DNA of 64,000 nt from Candidatus Rhodoferax mariagerensis (lineage in GTDB: Bacteria > Pseudomonadota > Gammaproteobacteria > Burkholderiales > Burkholderiaceae_C), in the NCBI GenBank assembly GCA_016719055.1, contig JADKAW010000019.1:1-64000 (forward strand), given 5' to 3'. Both the position numbers and the translations under genes were made by a program. Under the pieces are notes generated by a model, which had not been told where the DNA came from, made no database searches, and worked only from the letters and a program-made list of their open reading frames with translations. Positions 41,915 through 50,620 of this stretch are shown in pieces. The number at the start of each line of letters is the position of its first letter. Position 1 is the first letter of the stretch.

Positions 41915-43862
41915 AAACGTTACCCTGCGCCGCAGCGCCAAAGTCTTGCTGGATGGTGCCTCCGTCACCCTGAACCCGGGCGAAAAAGTGGGGCTGGTGG
42001 GTCGCAACGGCGCTGGCAAATCCAGCTTGTTTGCACTGTTCAACGGCAACCTGCACGAAGACGCGGGTGAGTATTACATCCCGGCCCAATGGCGCATGGG
42101 TCAGGTGGCGCAGGACATGCCCGAAACCGACCAGAGCGCCACCGACTTTGTGGTGGACGGCGACACCACGCTGCTGGCAGCCCAGCAGGAGGTCACCGCG
42201 TCTGAAGCTACAGACGACTATGACCGCATGGCGCACGCCTACATGGCCCTGCAAGACGCCGGTGCCCACGACGCACCAGCGCGTGCGCAGGCGCTGATTC
42301 TGGGCCTGGGTTTTAAAACCACCGAGCTGACCAACCCGGTCAACAGCTTCTCAGGCGGCTGGCGCATGCGCCTGCAACTGGCGCGCGCGCTGATGTGCCC
42401 GAGCGACCTGCTGCTGCTGGACGAGCCCACCAACCACCTGGACCTGGACGCACTGGTCTGGCTGGAAGCCTGGCTGAAAAAATACGAAGGCACCATGATT
42501 GTCATCAGCCACGACCGCGAGTTTCTCGACGCCGTGACGGATGTGACGTTGCACATCGATGCCGCAAAACTGGTGCGCTACGGCGGCAATTACAGCAAGT
42601 TTGAGGACATGCGCGCCGAGCAGATGGAACTGCAGCAAAACGCCTACGCCAAACAACAAGACAAGATTGCACACCTGCAAAAGTTCATCGCCCGCTTCAA
42701 GGCCAAGGCCAGCAAGGCCAAACAGGCGCAAAGCCGGGTCAAGGCGCTGGACCGCATGGAAAAAATTGCGCCGCTGTTGTCTGAGGCCGACTTCACCTTC
42801 GAGTTCAAGGAACCGGCGAATTTGCCCAACCCGATGCTGTCGATGACCGGTGTGAGTTTTGGTTACCCACCGCCCGAAGGCTCACCCGACGGCACGCCAC
42901 CGACCGTCATCGTCAACAAGGTCAGCAAATCGGTGCTGGCGGGCCAGCGCATCGGCATCTTGGGTGCCAACGGTCAGGGTAAATCTACCGTGGTGAAAAC
43001 CATCGCGCGTGACCTGGCCGCCATTGGTGGCGAGATTACCGAGGGCAAGGGCCTCAACATTGGCTACTTTGCGCAGCAAGAGCTCGATGTGCTGCGCCCC
43101 ACCGACACGCCGCTGGAGCACATGATCCGGCTGGTGAAAGACATGACCACTGCCGGCAAAATTGCCGGCCAAGCCACCCGAGAGCAGGATTTGCGCAGCT
43201 TTTTGGGCACTTTCAACTTCAGCGGCGACATGGTCAAGCAAACCGTGGGCAGCATGAGCGGCGGCGAAAAAGCCCGGCTGGTGCTGTGCATGATGGTCTG
43301 GCAGCGCCCCAACCTGCTGCTGATGGACGAGCCCACCAACCACCTCGATCTGGCCACGCGTGAGGCGCTGGCCATGGCGCTCAACGAATTTGAAGGCACG
43401 CTGATGCTCGTCAGCCACGACCGGGCGCTGCTGCGCAGTGTCTGTGACGAGTTCTGGCTGGTCTCTCGCGGTGGCATCGAGCCGTTTGATGGCGACCTGG
43501 ACGACTACCAACGCTATTTGCTTGACGAAGCCAAGCGCCAGCGCGAAGCCATCAAGGAAGCCAGCAGCGTGGCCGCCAAGGCTGAGCGCAAGGCGCAGCT
43601 TGATGCCACGGCCGCAGCGGCCAAGGTCAAACACAAACCGGCACCGACCGGCTCACTCAAGCGCAAACTGCAGGACGTTGAAGCACGCATGACCGTGCTC
43701 AATGCCGAAGGCGCCTCGCTGGAAGGCCATTTGAGCCAGTCGCCACCGCCTTCTGACTTTGCCAATCTGGGCAAACGACTCAAAGCGGTCAATGAAGAGC
43801 TACAAACATTGGAAGAGCAGTGGCTGGAGCTGTCACAGCAAATAGAATCTGCAACAGCCTGA
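41901..43862 (+). CDS. ABC-F family ATPase
   Basis: A 653-residue soluble protein with two ABC domains and no membrane part. Walker A GRNGAGKSS and GANGQGKST; signatures FSGGWRMRLQLARAL and MSGGEKARLVLC; Walker B LLLLDEPTNHLDLDAL and LLLMDEPTNHLDLATR. Between the domains is the linker (P-site tRNA interaction motif), and the C-terminus is a charged coiled coil. ABC-F proteins act on ribosomes to relieve stalling or confer antibiotic protection; this one resembles the housekeeping YheS group. Confidence 0.88.
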   Translation: MITLKNVTLRRSAKVLLDGASVTLNPGEKVGLVGRNGAGKSSLFALFNGNLHEDAGEYYIPAQWRMGQVAQDMPETDQSATDFVVDGDTTLLAAQQEVTASEATDDYDRMAHAYMALQDAGAHDAPARAQALILGLGFKTTELTNPVNSFSGGWRMRLQLARALMCPSDLLLLDEPTNHLDLDALVWLEAWLKKYEGTMIVISHDREFLDAVTDVTLHIDAAKLVRYGGNYSKFEDMRAEQMELQQNAYAKQQDKIAHLQKFIARFKAKASKAKQAQSRVKALDRMEKIAPLLSEADFTFEFKEPANLPNPMLSMTGVSFGYPPPEGSPDGTPPTVIVNKVSKSVLAGQRIGILGANGQGKSTVVKTIARDLAAIGGEITEGKGLNIGYFAQQELDVLRPTDTPLEHMIRLVKDMTTAGKIAGQATREQDLRSFLGTFNFSGDMVKQTVGSMSGGEKARLVLCMMVWQRPNLLLMDEPTNHLDLATREALAMALNEFEGTLMLVSHDRALLRSVCDEFWLVSRGGIEPFDGDLDDYQRYLLDEAKRQREAIKEASSVAAKAERKAQLDATAAAAKVKHKPAPTGSLKRKLQDVEARMTVLNAEGASLEGHLSQSPPPSDFANLGKRLKAVNEELQTLEEQWLELSQQIESATA

Positions 43863-43890
43863 TCGCAGGCGTATTTTCAGGGAAATCAAC

Positions 43891-44961
43891 ATGATCCTCG
43901 TCACTGGCGGTGCCGGCTTTATTGGTGCCAACTTCTGTCTCGACTGGCTGTCACAAAGCAATGAGCCGGTCATCAACCTCGACAAACTCACCTACGCAGG
44001 CAACCCCGAAACCCTGCAAAGCCTGCAAGGTGATACGCGCCATACCCTGGTGCAAGGCGACATTGGCGACGCCGCCTTGGTCACCCAGCTGCTGGCCCAG
44101 CACCAGCCCCGCGCCGTGGTCAACTTCGCTGCCGAAAGCCATGTGGACCGCTCCATCCACGGGCCGGCCGAGTTCATCCATACCAATATGGTGGGCACCT
44201 TTCACCTGCTCGAATCGGTGCGCGGCTACTGGATGGGTTTGCCCGCTGATCAAAAGGCAGCGTTTCGCTTTTTGCATGTCTCGACCGACGAGGTCTATGG
44301 CAGCCTGGCAAAAGACGACCCGGCCTTTACCGAAGCCAACCACATCGAGCCCAACAGCCCGTACAGCGCCAGCAAAGCGGCCAGCGACCACCTGGTGCGC
44401 GCCTGGCACCACACCTACGGCCTGCCGGTGCTGACCACCAACTGCAGCAACAACTACGGCCCGTATCACTTTCCCGAAAAACTCATTCCGCTGATGATCG
44501 TCAACGCCCTCGCTGGCAAAAACCTGCCGGTGTACGGCGACGGCCAGCAAATCCGCGACTGGCTGTACGTCAAAGACCACTGCAGCGCCATCCGCAGGGT
44601 GCTGCAAGCCGGCAAGCTGGGTGAAACCTACAACGTCGGTGGCTGGAACGAAAAGGCCAACATCGACATCGTGCACACCGTCTGCAGCCTGCTCGACGAG
44701 TTACGCCCACGCGCCGGCGGCAAACCCTACAAAGAGCAGATTACCTACGTCACCGACCGCCCCGGCCATGACCGCCGCTACGCCATTGACGCCCGCAAGC
44801 TCGAGCGTGAACTGGGCTGGAAACCAGCAGAGACCTTTGAGACCGGCATCCGCAAAACCGTTCAGTGGTACCTGGACAACCCGGACTGGGTAGCACATGT
44901 GCAAAGCGGCGCTTACCGCGAGTGGGTGCAAAAGCAATACGCATCAACGGACCACCCATGA
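43891..44961 (+). CDS. rfbB: dTDP-glucose 4,6-dehydratase
   Basis: A 356-residue extended short-chain dehydrogenase, second step of dTDP-L-rhamnose synthesis. NAD motif GGAGFIGANF, HVDRSIHGP, catalytic Thr-Asp-Glu in STDEVYG and the Tyr/Lys pair in YSASKAASDHL are present. Complete. It is the first gene of an rfbBDAC operon; the stop overlaps the rfbD ATG (ATGA). It appears to be the only intact gene of the four. Confidence 0.95.
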   Translation: MILVTGGAGFIGANFCLDWLSQSNEPVINLDKLTYAGNPETLQSLQGDTRHTLVQGDIGDAALVTQLLAQHQPRAVVNFAAESHVDRSIHGPAEFIHTNMVGTFHLLESVRGYWMGLPADQKAAFRFLHVSTDEVYGSLAKDDPAFTEANHIEPNSPYSASKAASDHLVRAWHHTYGLPVLTTNCSNNYGPYHFPEKLIPLMIVNALAGKNLPVYGDGQQIRDWLYVKDHCSAIRRVLQAGKLGETYNVGGWNEKANIDIVHTVCSLLDELRPRAGGKPYKEQITYVTDRPGHDRRYAIDARKLERELGWKPAETFETGIRKTVQWYLDNPDWVAHVQSGAYREWVQKQYASTDHP

Positions 44962-45858
44962 AAATCCTACTTTTCGGCAAAGGCGGCCAGGTTGGCTGGG
45001 AACTACAACGCGCCTTAAGCCCCTTGGGCGCACTGATTGCCCTTGACAACGACAGCACCGAACTTTGCGGCGACTTCACCAACCTGGCTGGTCTGGCGCA
45101 AACGGTGCGCAGCGTGTGCCCGGACATCATCGTCAACGCCGCCGCCCACACCGCGGTGGACAAAGCCGAAAGCGAACCCGAGCTGGCCCGCACCATCAAC
45201 ACCCTGGCACCCGAGGTGCTGGCACTTGAAGCGGCAAAACTAGGTGCCTGGCTGGTGCACTACAGCACCGACTATGTGTTTGATGGCAGCGGAAACACCC
45301 TGGGTGGAGACCGATGCCACCGGCCCCTTGAGTGTCTATGGCAGCAACAAGCTTGAAAGCGAGGTGCTGATCGCCCGGCACTGCCCACGCCACCTGATCT
45401 TCAGAACCAGCTGGGTTTACGCCGCGCGCGGTGGCAACTTTGCCAAAACCATGCTGCGCCTGGGTCAGGAGCGCGACAAGCTCACCGTCATCAACGACCA
45501 GATTGGCGCACCCACCGGGGCCGATCTGCTGGCAGACGTTACCGCGCACGCCATTCGCCAGGTCACGCAGCACGATGATTTGGCCGACAGCTGCGCGGGC
45601 GTTTACCACCTGGTTGCCGGTGGTGAAACCAGCTGGTTTGAGTATGCAAAACACGTTCTAGCCCAAGCTCAGCTTGTGCAACCAGCTCTTAAATTGAAAG
45701 CAACCGAGGTTCTGCCAGTGCCGACCAGCGCGTTTCCCTCGCCAGCGCGGCGGCCGCACAATTCACGCATGAACACCGCCAAGCTGCAGCGCGTGTTTGG
45801 CTTGACACCGCCGCACTGGCAAACCGGCGTAAACCGCATGCTGGCTGAAATTTTGTAA
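44958..45858 (+). pseudogene. rfbD: dTDP-4-dehydrorhamnose reductase, frameshifted
   Basis: Last enzyme of dTDP-rhamnose synthesis. The first frame gives MKILLFGKGGQVGWELQRAL… to HYSTDYVFDGSGNT; the second continues PWVETDATGPLSVYGSNKLESEVLI (with the catalytic YxxxK) to TGVNRMLAEIL at 45858. The join needs one extra C in the CCC at 45298-45300, so one base has been lost from a homopolymer. About 300 residues in total are otherwise complete. An interspersed repeat is read in frame near 45657-45699. Confidence 0.88.
45657..45699 (-). repeat. Short interspersed repeat, copy 7 (inside rfbD, reversed)
   Basis: On the minus strand AAGAGCTGGTTGCAC…AGCTTGGGCTAGAACG, a moderate match to the family, read in frame in rfbD. 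Confidence 0.45.
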
Positions 45859-45876
45859 CGATCAGGAAGAACGACG

Positions 45877-46656
45877 ATGAAACAACGCAAAGGCATCATT
45901 CTGGCCGGTGGCTCCGGCACCCGCCTGTATCCGGTCACCCAGGCTGTCTCCAAGCAACTCATGCCGATCTATGACAAGCCAATGATTTATTACCCCTTGA
46001 GCACCCTGATGCTGGCCGGCATCCGCGAGGTGCTGATCATCTCGACGCCGCAAGACACGCCGCGTTTTTCTGACCTGCTGGGTGATGGCAGCCAGTGGGG
46101 TATGCGCATCAGCTACGCGGTGCAACCGTCACCCGATGGGCTGGCGCAGGCTTTTATCATCGGGCGCGAGTTTGTCGACGACCACCCCAGCGCTCTGGTG
46201 CTGGGCGACAACATTTTTTATGGCCACGATCTGGTCAAGCAATTGGCCCATGCCGATGCGGGAACCGTTGGTGCCAGCGTGTTTGCCTACCACGTGACCG
46301 ACCCCGAACGCTATGGTGTGGTGGCCTTTGACAATCAGAAGCGGGCCATCAGCATTGAAGAAAAGCCCAAACAGCCGCAAAGCAATTACGCCGTGACGGG
46401 TCTGTATTTCTACGACAACCAGGTGTGTGACATTGCTGCCAGCATCCAACCGTCGCACCGGGGAGAGCTGGAAATCACCGATGTCAACCGCCGTTACCTG
46501 GAGCAAGGCCAGCTCAATGTCGAGATCATGGGCCGCGGTTATGCCTGGCTCGATACGGGCACCCACGACAGCCTGCTTGAAGCCGCCAGCTTTATCGCCA
46601 CGCTGCAAAAACGCCAGGGCCTGCAGGACACCCGCAGGGCAAACTGGTGCGTGTGA
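45877..46656 (+). CDS. rfbA: Glucose-1-phosphate thymidylyltransferase, C-terminally truncated
   Basis: Makes dTDP-glucose, the first step of the rhamnose pathway. The nucleotide-binding LAGGSGTRLYPVTQ, VLGDNIFYGHD, EEKPKQPQSNYAVTGLYFYD and GRGYAWLDTGTHDSLLEAASF are intact. Typical RfbA has about 290-297 residues; here homology ends at QKRQGLQ (about residue 250), after which a short out-of-frame tail DTRRANWCV is read from rfbC DNA. The lost C-terminal helices contribute to the allosteric dimer interface, so activity is doubtful. Confidence 0.88.
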   Translation: MKQRKGIILAGGSGTRLYPVTQAVSKQLMPIYDKPMIYYPLSTLMLAGIREVLIISTPQDTPRFSDLLGDGSQWGMRISYAVQPSPDGLAQAFIIGREFVDDHPSALVLGDNIFYGHDLVKQLAHADAGTVGASVFAYHVTDPERYGVVAFDNQKRAISIEEKPKQPQSNYAVTGLYFYDNQVCDIAASIQPSHRGELEITDVNRRYLEQGQLNVEIMGRGYAWLDTGTHDSLLEAASFIATLQKRQGLQDTRRANWCV

Positions 46657-46976
46657 CCCAGGGTGAGGTGTTTGACGTGGCAGTGGACCTGCGCCGCAGC
46701 TCACCCAAGTTTGGCCACTGGGAGGGTGTGGTGCTGTCTGCCGACAACAAGCGCCAGCTCTGGGTGCCGCCGGGCTTTGCCCATGGTTTTGTGGTGCTGA
46801 GTGAATCTGCCGAGTTTTTGTACAAAACCACAGACTACTGGTTTCCCGAGTTTGAGCGCAGCCTGCTGTGGAACGACCCCACGGTGGGCATTCAGTGGCC
46901 AGTGGGGGGGCCGCCGCTGCTGGCAGCCAAGGACCAAAATGCACCAACACTGGACAAGGCCGAAGTTTTTCCTTGA
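46626..46976 (+). pseudogene. rfbC: dTDP-4-dehydrorhamnose 3,5-epimerase, N-terminus deleted
   Basis: The frame reads HPQGKLVRVTQGEVFDVAVDLRRSSPKFGHWEGVVLS… to DKAEVFP, the C-terminal 115 residues of RfbC. The first about 65-75 residues, which include the catalytic His of the RGLHYQ motif, are absent; no start codon or ribosome-binding site precedes it. Upstream DNA is directly rfbA. The cleanest explanation is one deletion of roughly 300 bases or more that fused rfbA codon ~250 to rfbC codon ~72 out of frame. Confidence 0.85.
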
Positions 46977-47010
46977 CCTGCCACATCGCATCAGTCCCCC
47001 ATTTAAAGCA

Positions 47011-47748
47011 TCAACCCATGTGCAAACCGCCATTGACCGAGAACTCGGCACCGGTGGCGTAGCCGCCTTCGTCCGACGCCAGCCAGGCGATGATGGAAGC
47101 AATCTCAGACGGTTCCCCCAGGCGCTTGACCGGCACCATGCCAATGATGGTGTCGAGCACTTCCTGGCGGATGGCTTTGACCATGTCCGTGCCGATGTAA
47201 CCCGGGCTGACGGTGTTGACCGTGACACCCTTGGTAGCCAGTTCTTGTGCCAGCGCCATGCTGAAACCGTGCATACCCGCCTTGGCGGCCGAGTAGTTGG
47301 TCTGACCGGCCTGGCCCTTGACACCGTTGACGCTGGAGATGTTGATGATTCGGCCCCAGCCTTTTTCAACCATGCCGCCGACCACTTGTTTGGTGACGTT
47401 GAACATCGAATTCAGGTTGGTGTCAATCACCGCGTCCCAGTCTTCGCGTGTCATGTTCAGGAACATGCGGTCGCGGGTGATACCGGCGTTATTAACCAGC
47501 AGATCAATTACGCCGTGCTCGGCGTGAGCCTTGTTGAAGGCCAGGGCAGTTGAGTTCCAGTTACCAACATTGCCGGCAGAGGCGTAAAACTTGAAACCCC
47601 GCGCGGCCTGCTCTGCCAGCCATTTGGTGTGGTCGCGTGTCGGACCACAGCCGGCAATCACCTTGAAGCCTTCCTTGAAGAGACGCTGGCAAATGGCAGT
47701 CCCAATACCACCCATTCCACCGGTGACATACGCAAGCTTCTGGCTCAT
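47011..47748 (-). CDS. phaB: Acetoacetyl-CoA reductase
   Basis: A 245-residue short-chain dehydrogenase using NADPH to make (R)-3-hydroxybutyryl-CoA for polyhydroxybutyrate. TGGMGGIGTAICQRLF is the cofactor motif, NNAGITRD the NNAG motif, and the catalytic Ser-Tyr-Lys appear in NISSVNGVKGQAGQTNYSAAKAG. It follows phaC by 25 bases on the minus strand; the 3-ketothiolase phaA is not in the window. Confidence 0.95.
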   Translation of the reverse strand: MSQKLAYVTGGMGGIGTAICQRLFKEGFKVIAGCGPTRDHTKWLAEQAARGFKFYASAGNVGNWNSTALAFNKAHAEHGVIDLLVNNAGITRDRMFLNMTREDWDAVIDTNLNSMFNVTKQVVGGMVEKGWGRIINISSVNGVKGQAGQTNYSAAKAGMHGFSMALAQELATKGVTVNTVSPGYIGTDMVKAIRQEVLDTIIGMVPVKRLGEPSEIASIIAWLASDEGGYATGAEFSVNGGLHMG

Positions 47749-47773
47749 GCATCCATCCTCCGGGCCAACTCAA

Positions 47774-49495
47774 TCAGGCCCGCACCAACACATAGCGGCC
47801 CGGCGCGGGCTCAATCGCCTTGAGCTTGCCCTTGCCATAGCTTTTGGGCGCTGCCACTTGCTTGCCAGCCTGGCTGGCCAGCCAGTTTGACCAATCTGGC
47901 CACCAACTGCCAGGGTGTTCGGTGGCACCCTCTTGCCACTGCTCTACCGACTTTGGCAATTGCCCGTCTTCCCGAATCCAGTAACAGCGCTTGTTCTTGG
48001 TCGGCGGGTTGATCACGCCGGCAATATGGCCAGAAGCGCCCATGACAAAGCGCTTGTTGCCCGGCAAGTGCTGGGTCGTGGCATAGGCACCGCTGATCGG
48101 CACGATGTGGTCTTCGCGCGAGCAATAAATGTAGGCAGGCATGTCCACCAGACCGAAATCGATTTTTTCGCCACACACGGTCGTCACACCGGGTTTGACC
48201 AGGTTGTTTTCCAGGTAGGTGTTGCGCAGGTACCAGGTGTAAAACGGCCCGGGCAAATTGGTGCTGTCGGCGTTCCAGTACAGCAGGTCAAACGGCGGCG
48301 GGGTTTCACCCTTGAGGTAATTGCCCACCACATAGTTCCAGACCAGTTCATTGGGGCGCAGGAAGCTGAAGATGCTGGCCATGTCGGCACCCTTCATCAG
48401 GCCACCACCGGCGAGTTCCTGCTCGCGGTATTTCACCACCTGTTCACCAATGAAGATGGACAGGATGCCGGTGTCGGTGAAATCGATCAGCGAGGTCAAA
48501 AAGGTGGCACTGCAGACTGCCTTTTCGCCACGTGCCGCCAGCACCGCCAGCGCATTGCTCAAAATCGTGCCACCGACACAGAAACCTAGCGCATTGATGG
48601 CATCGGCACCCGAAATCTGCCGGGCCAGCATGATCGCCTTGATCGCCCCGTCTTCGATGTAGTCATGCCAGGTCTTGGTGCCCATCGACGCGTCCGGGTT
48701 GCGCCAGCTCACGACAAAGGTCCGGTGGCCCTGCGAGACGGCGTAACGGATCACCGAGTTGTCGGGCTGCAGATCAAGAATGTAGAACTTGTTGATGCAA
48801 GCCGGAATCAGCAGCAGCGGCCGCGCATACACTTTGGCAGTCAGCGGCTTGTACTCGATCAACTGGAAGATGTCGTTCTCGAAAACCACAGCACCCTCGG
48901 TGGTGGCGACATTTTTGCCAATTTCAAACTGGCTCTCATCGGTCATCGACACGCGGCCTTGCTGGATGTCGCGCACCAGGTTTTGCACACCTTTGGCAAT
49001 GCTTTCGCCCTTGCTGGCGATGGCCTTCTGATGCGCCTCGGCATTGAGCGCCATGAAATTGCTGGGCGCTGCTGCAGCAACCATCTGCTCGATGGTAAAG
49101 CGGATGCGCGCCAGCGTCATGTCATCGGCCTTGACTGCATCAACCAGTTGCATCAGGGCTTTGGAATTGAGCAGGTATGCAGCCACCGAAAAAGCGGTCG
49201 CCGGATTGGCCGACCAGGCCGGGTCGGCAAAACGGCGATCATTGAACTTGTGCGCGGCCTGCGGGTTGTTCCAAAGCTCGGTGGCCTCCTTCAGGTAGTC
49301 CCGCTGCACCTGCTGCAGCTTCTTGGGTGAGAAAGAGATTTTTGGCGGCTTGACATCGATGGCCGTCCAGTTGGCACCGGCAGCACCCAAATCCATGTTC
49401 TGAAATGACGCGAAAGCATTTTTCCAACTGTCGGTCATGCTTTGCTGAAATTTCCTCGCGGAATGCTGCCAAATGTCTTCTGCGTTGTCCACCAT
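47774..49495 (-). CDS. phaC: Polyhydroxyalkanoate synthase, class I (first copy)
   Basis: A 573-residue synthase that polymerises (R)-3-hydroxyacyl-CoA. The lipase-like box with catalytic Cys is GFCVGGTI (Cys near residue 305); the catalytic Asp region is YIYCSREDHIVPISGAY and the His is in GASGHIAGVINPP. The N-terminal domain begins with ENAE and FQQSMTDSWKNAFASF. phaB lies downstream, giving a phaCB operon. Its mRNA leader carries a strong intrinsic terminator 21 bases before the ATG (separate entry). A ribosome-binding site AAAGGAT is present. Confidence 0.94.
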   Translation of the reverse strand: MVDNAEDIWQHSARKFQQSMTDSWKNAFASFQNMDLGAAGANWTAIDVKPPKISFSPKKLQQVQRDYLKEATELWNNPQAAHKFNDRRFADPAWSANPATAFSVAAYLLNSKALMQLVDAVKADDMTLARIRFTIEQMVAAAAPSNFMALNAEAHQKAIASKGESIAKGVQNLVRDIQQGRVSMTDESQFEIGKNVATTEGAVVFENDIFQLIEYKPLTAKVYARPLLLIPACINKFYILDLQPDNSVIRYAVSQGHRTFVVSWRNPDASMGTKTWHDYIEDGAIKAIMLARQISGADAINALGFCVGGTILSNALAVLAARGEKAVCSATFLTSLIDFTDTGILSIFIGEQVVKYREQELAGGGLMKGADMASIFSFLRPNELVWNYVVGNYLKGETPPPFDLLYWNADSTNLPGPFYTWYLRNTYLENNLVKPGVTTVCGEKIDFGLVDMPAYIYCSREDHIVPISGAYATTQHLPGNKRFVMGASGHIAGVINPPTKNKRCYWIREDGQLPKSVEQWQEGATEHPGSWWPDWSNWLASQAGKQVAAPKSYGKGKLKAIEPAPGRYVLVRA

Positions 49496-49515
49496 TTTTT
49501 ATCCTTTGGTTGCGT

Positions 49516-49547
49516 CAAAAAAACCGCTAGTATCTTCTCTAGCGGTT
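49516..49547 (-). terminator. Intrinsic terminator or attenuator in the phaC leader
   Basis: On the minus strand: AACCGCTAG-AGAAGATA-CTAGCGGTT with the T-run continuing (seven T in all), a perfect 9-bp stem. The T-run ends 21 bases before the phaC ATG, leaving no room for a promoter between. Transcription of phaC must pass through it, so it could be an attenuator; it may alternatively end pgeF transcripts from upstream. Confidence 0.7.
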
Positions 49548-49597
49548 AACAATGCTCGCGCTGTCTTAAATAATTTTTTCAACGGTTTCAACTCTCC

Positions 49598-49909
49598 ATG
49601 TACATCGTGCCCATCGCCTGGCTGTATGTGACATTGCTGATGGCGGTTGCCGAGGCCACCAGCAGCCAGGGTTCGGTGCTGGGGGCGGTGATTACTTTTG
49701 TGCTTTATGGCGTGCTGCCCATCAGCATCGTGGCCTACATCATGGCCACGCCTGCGCGTCGGCGGGCGAGCAAGGCGCGCGAGCTGGCTGATCTGCAGGC
49801 TGCACAGGCAAGCGCCTGTGCTCCCCGTGGCAGTGCCTCAGGCAACGCGCCAGATGCTGGCGGCAAAACGCCCGCTGATCCGGTCGCGACGATGCGAAAA
49901 GAAGCGTGA
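49598..49909 (+). CDS. Small membrane protein of unknown function
   Basis: A 103-residue protein with two hydrophobic helices (about 4-20 and 27-46: VPIAWLYVTLLMAVAEA and LGAVITFVLYGVLPISIVAYIMA), then a basic stretch ARRRASKAREL and a Gly/Ala/Pro-rich tail. Probably in the inner membrane. Divergent from phaC, with 102 bases between the start codons. Its 3' end overlaps the end of pgeF on the other strand by about 70 bases. I do not recognise a named family. Confidence 0.65.
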   Translation: MYIVPIAWLYVTLLMAVAEATSSQGSVLGAVITFVLYGVLPISIVAYIMATPARRRASKARELADLQAAQASACAPRGSASGNAPDAGGKTPADPVATMRKEA

Positions 49910-50620
49910 GGACTGGCTGGCGGTACACCATGCCGGACCGCTGTCGTTGCCATATACCCGGGTGATGCCCAGGCGCGCCAGCCGCAGGCGCGCCAGACCG
50001 GCCAGGTCGGCCAGCCACTTGCCAGGCTGGCGGGCTTCAAACAGGGGCAGCGCCAGCGCGTCATCGGCGACAAAGATGCTGCGCACCTCGTCACCCACTT
50101 CAAAGGCCTGTCGACCAATACAAGGCCCCAGCCACGCTATTACTTCAGTAGCTATAATCTCATACTCTATAAGGGCTAGAGCACTAAAACGCTGAAAAGT
50201 TGTTTCGAGCACGCCGACGCCGCCCAGGCCTGCCAGGCCACGCCAGCCAGCGTGTGCCGCTGCCACCCAATCACCCCGCGTGGTGGTCAACAGCACTGGC
50301 AGGCAGTCTGCCACCATGATGGTGCAGGCGATGCCCAACTGGTTTGTCAGGCAGGCATCGGCGCTGCACGCGCGGGCTGTGGTGGCATCCATTTGCATCA
50401 CCTCGGTGCCATGCACCTGGTTCAAAAAAATCGGCTGCGCCCCGATGGCGCGTTGAAAAATGGCCCGGTTGTTGGCCACCAGGTCAGCGGGGTCACCCAC
50501 ATGATCACCCAGGTTCAGGCTGTCATAGGGCGCTGCCGATACGCCACCTGCACGCGTGGTGCAGACCGCACGAACCCCTGGCGGTGCCGGCCAGTCAGGT
50601 ATCAACCAGTCCGGGTTCAT
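49838..50620 (-). CDS. pgeF: Peptidoglycan editing factor / multicopper-fold purine nucleosidase (PgeF, YfiH)
   Basis: A 260-residue protein with the conserved His-Cys-His metal site in NQVHGTEV, MVADCLPVLLT and HAGWRGLAG. Formerly called laccase-domain or polyphenol oxidase; family members act on purine nucleosides and prevent L-Ser misincorporation into peptidoglycan. A repeat copy is read in frame (FSALALIEYEIIATEV). Its ATG overlaps the ycaO stop by four bases (ATGA), so the two are coupled. Confidence 0.88.
   Translation of the reverse strand: MNPDWLIPDWPAPPGVRAVCTTRAGGVSAAPYDSLNLGDHVGDPADLVANNRAIFQRAIGAQPIFLNQVHGTEVMQMDATTARACSADACLTNQLGIACTIMVADCLPVLLTTTRGDWVAAAHAGWRGLAGLGGVGVLETTFQRFSALALIEYEIIATEVIAWLGPCIGRQAFEVGDEVRSIFVADDALALPLFEARQPGKWLADLAGLARLRLARLGITRVYGNDSGPAWCTASQSSRFFSHRRDRISGRFAASIWRVA
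50148..50190 (+). repeat. Short interspersed repeat, copy 8 (inside pgeF)
   Basis: TTCAGTAGCTATAATCTC…CTATAAGGGCTAGAGC…AAAA. A clear match to the family, lying antisense within the pgeF coding region without breaking it. Confidence 0.65.
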
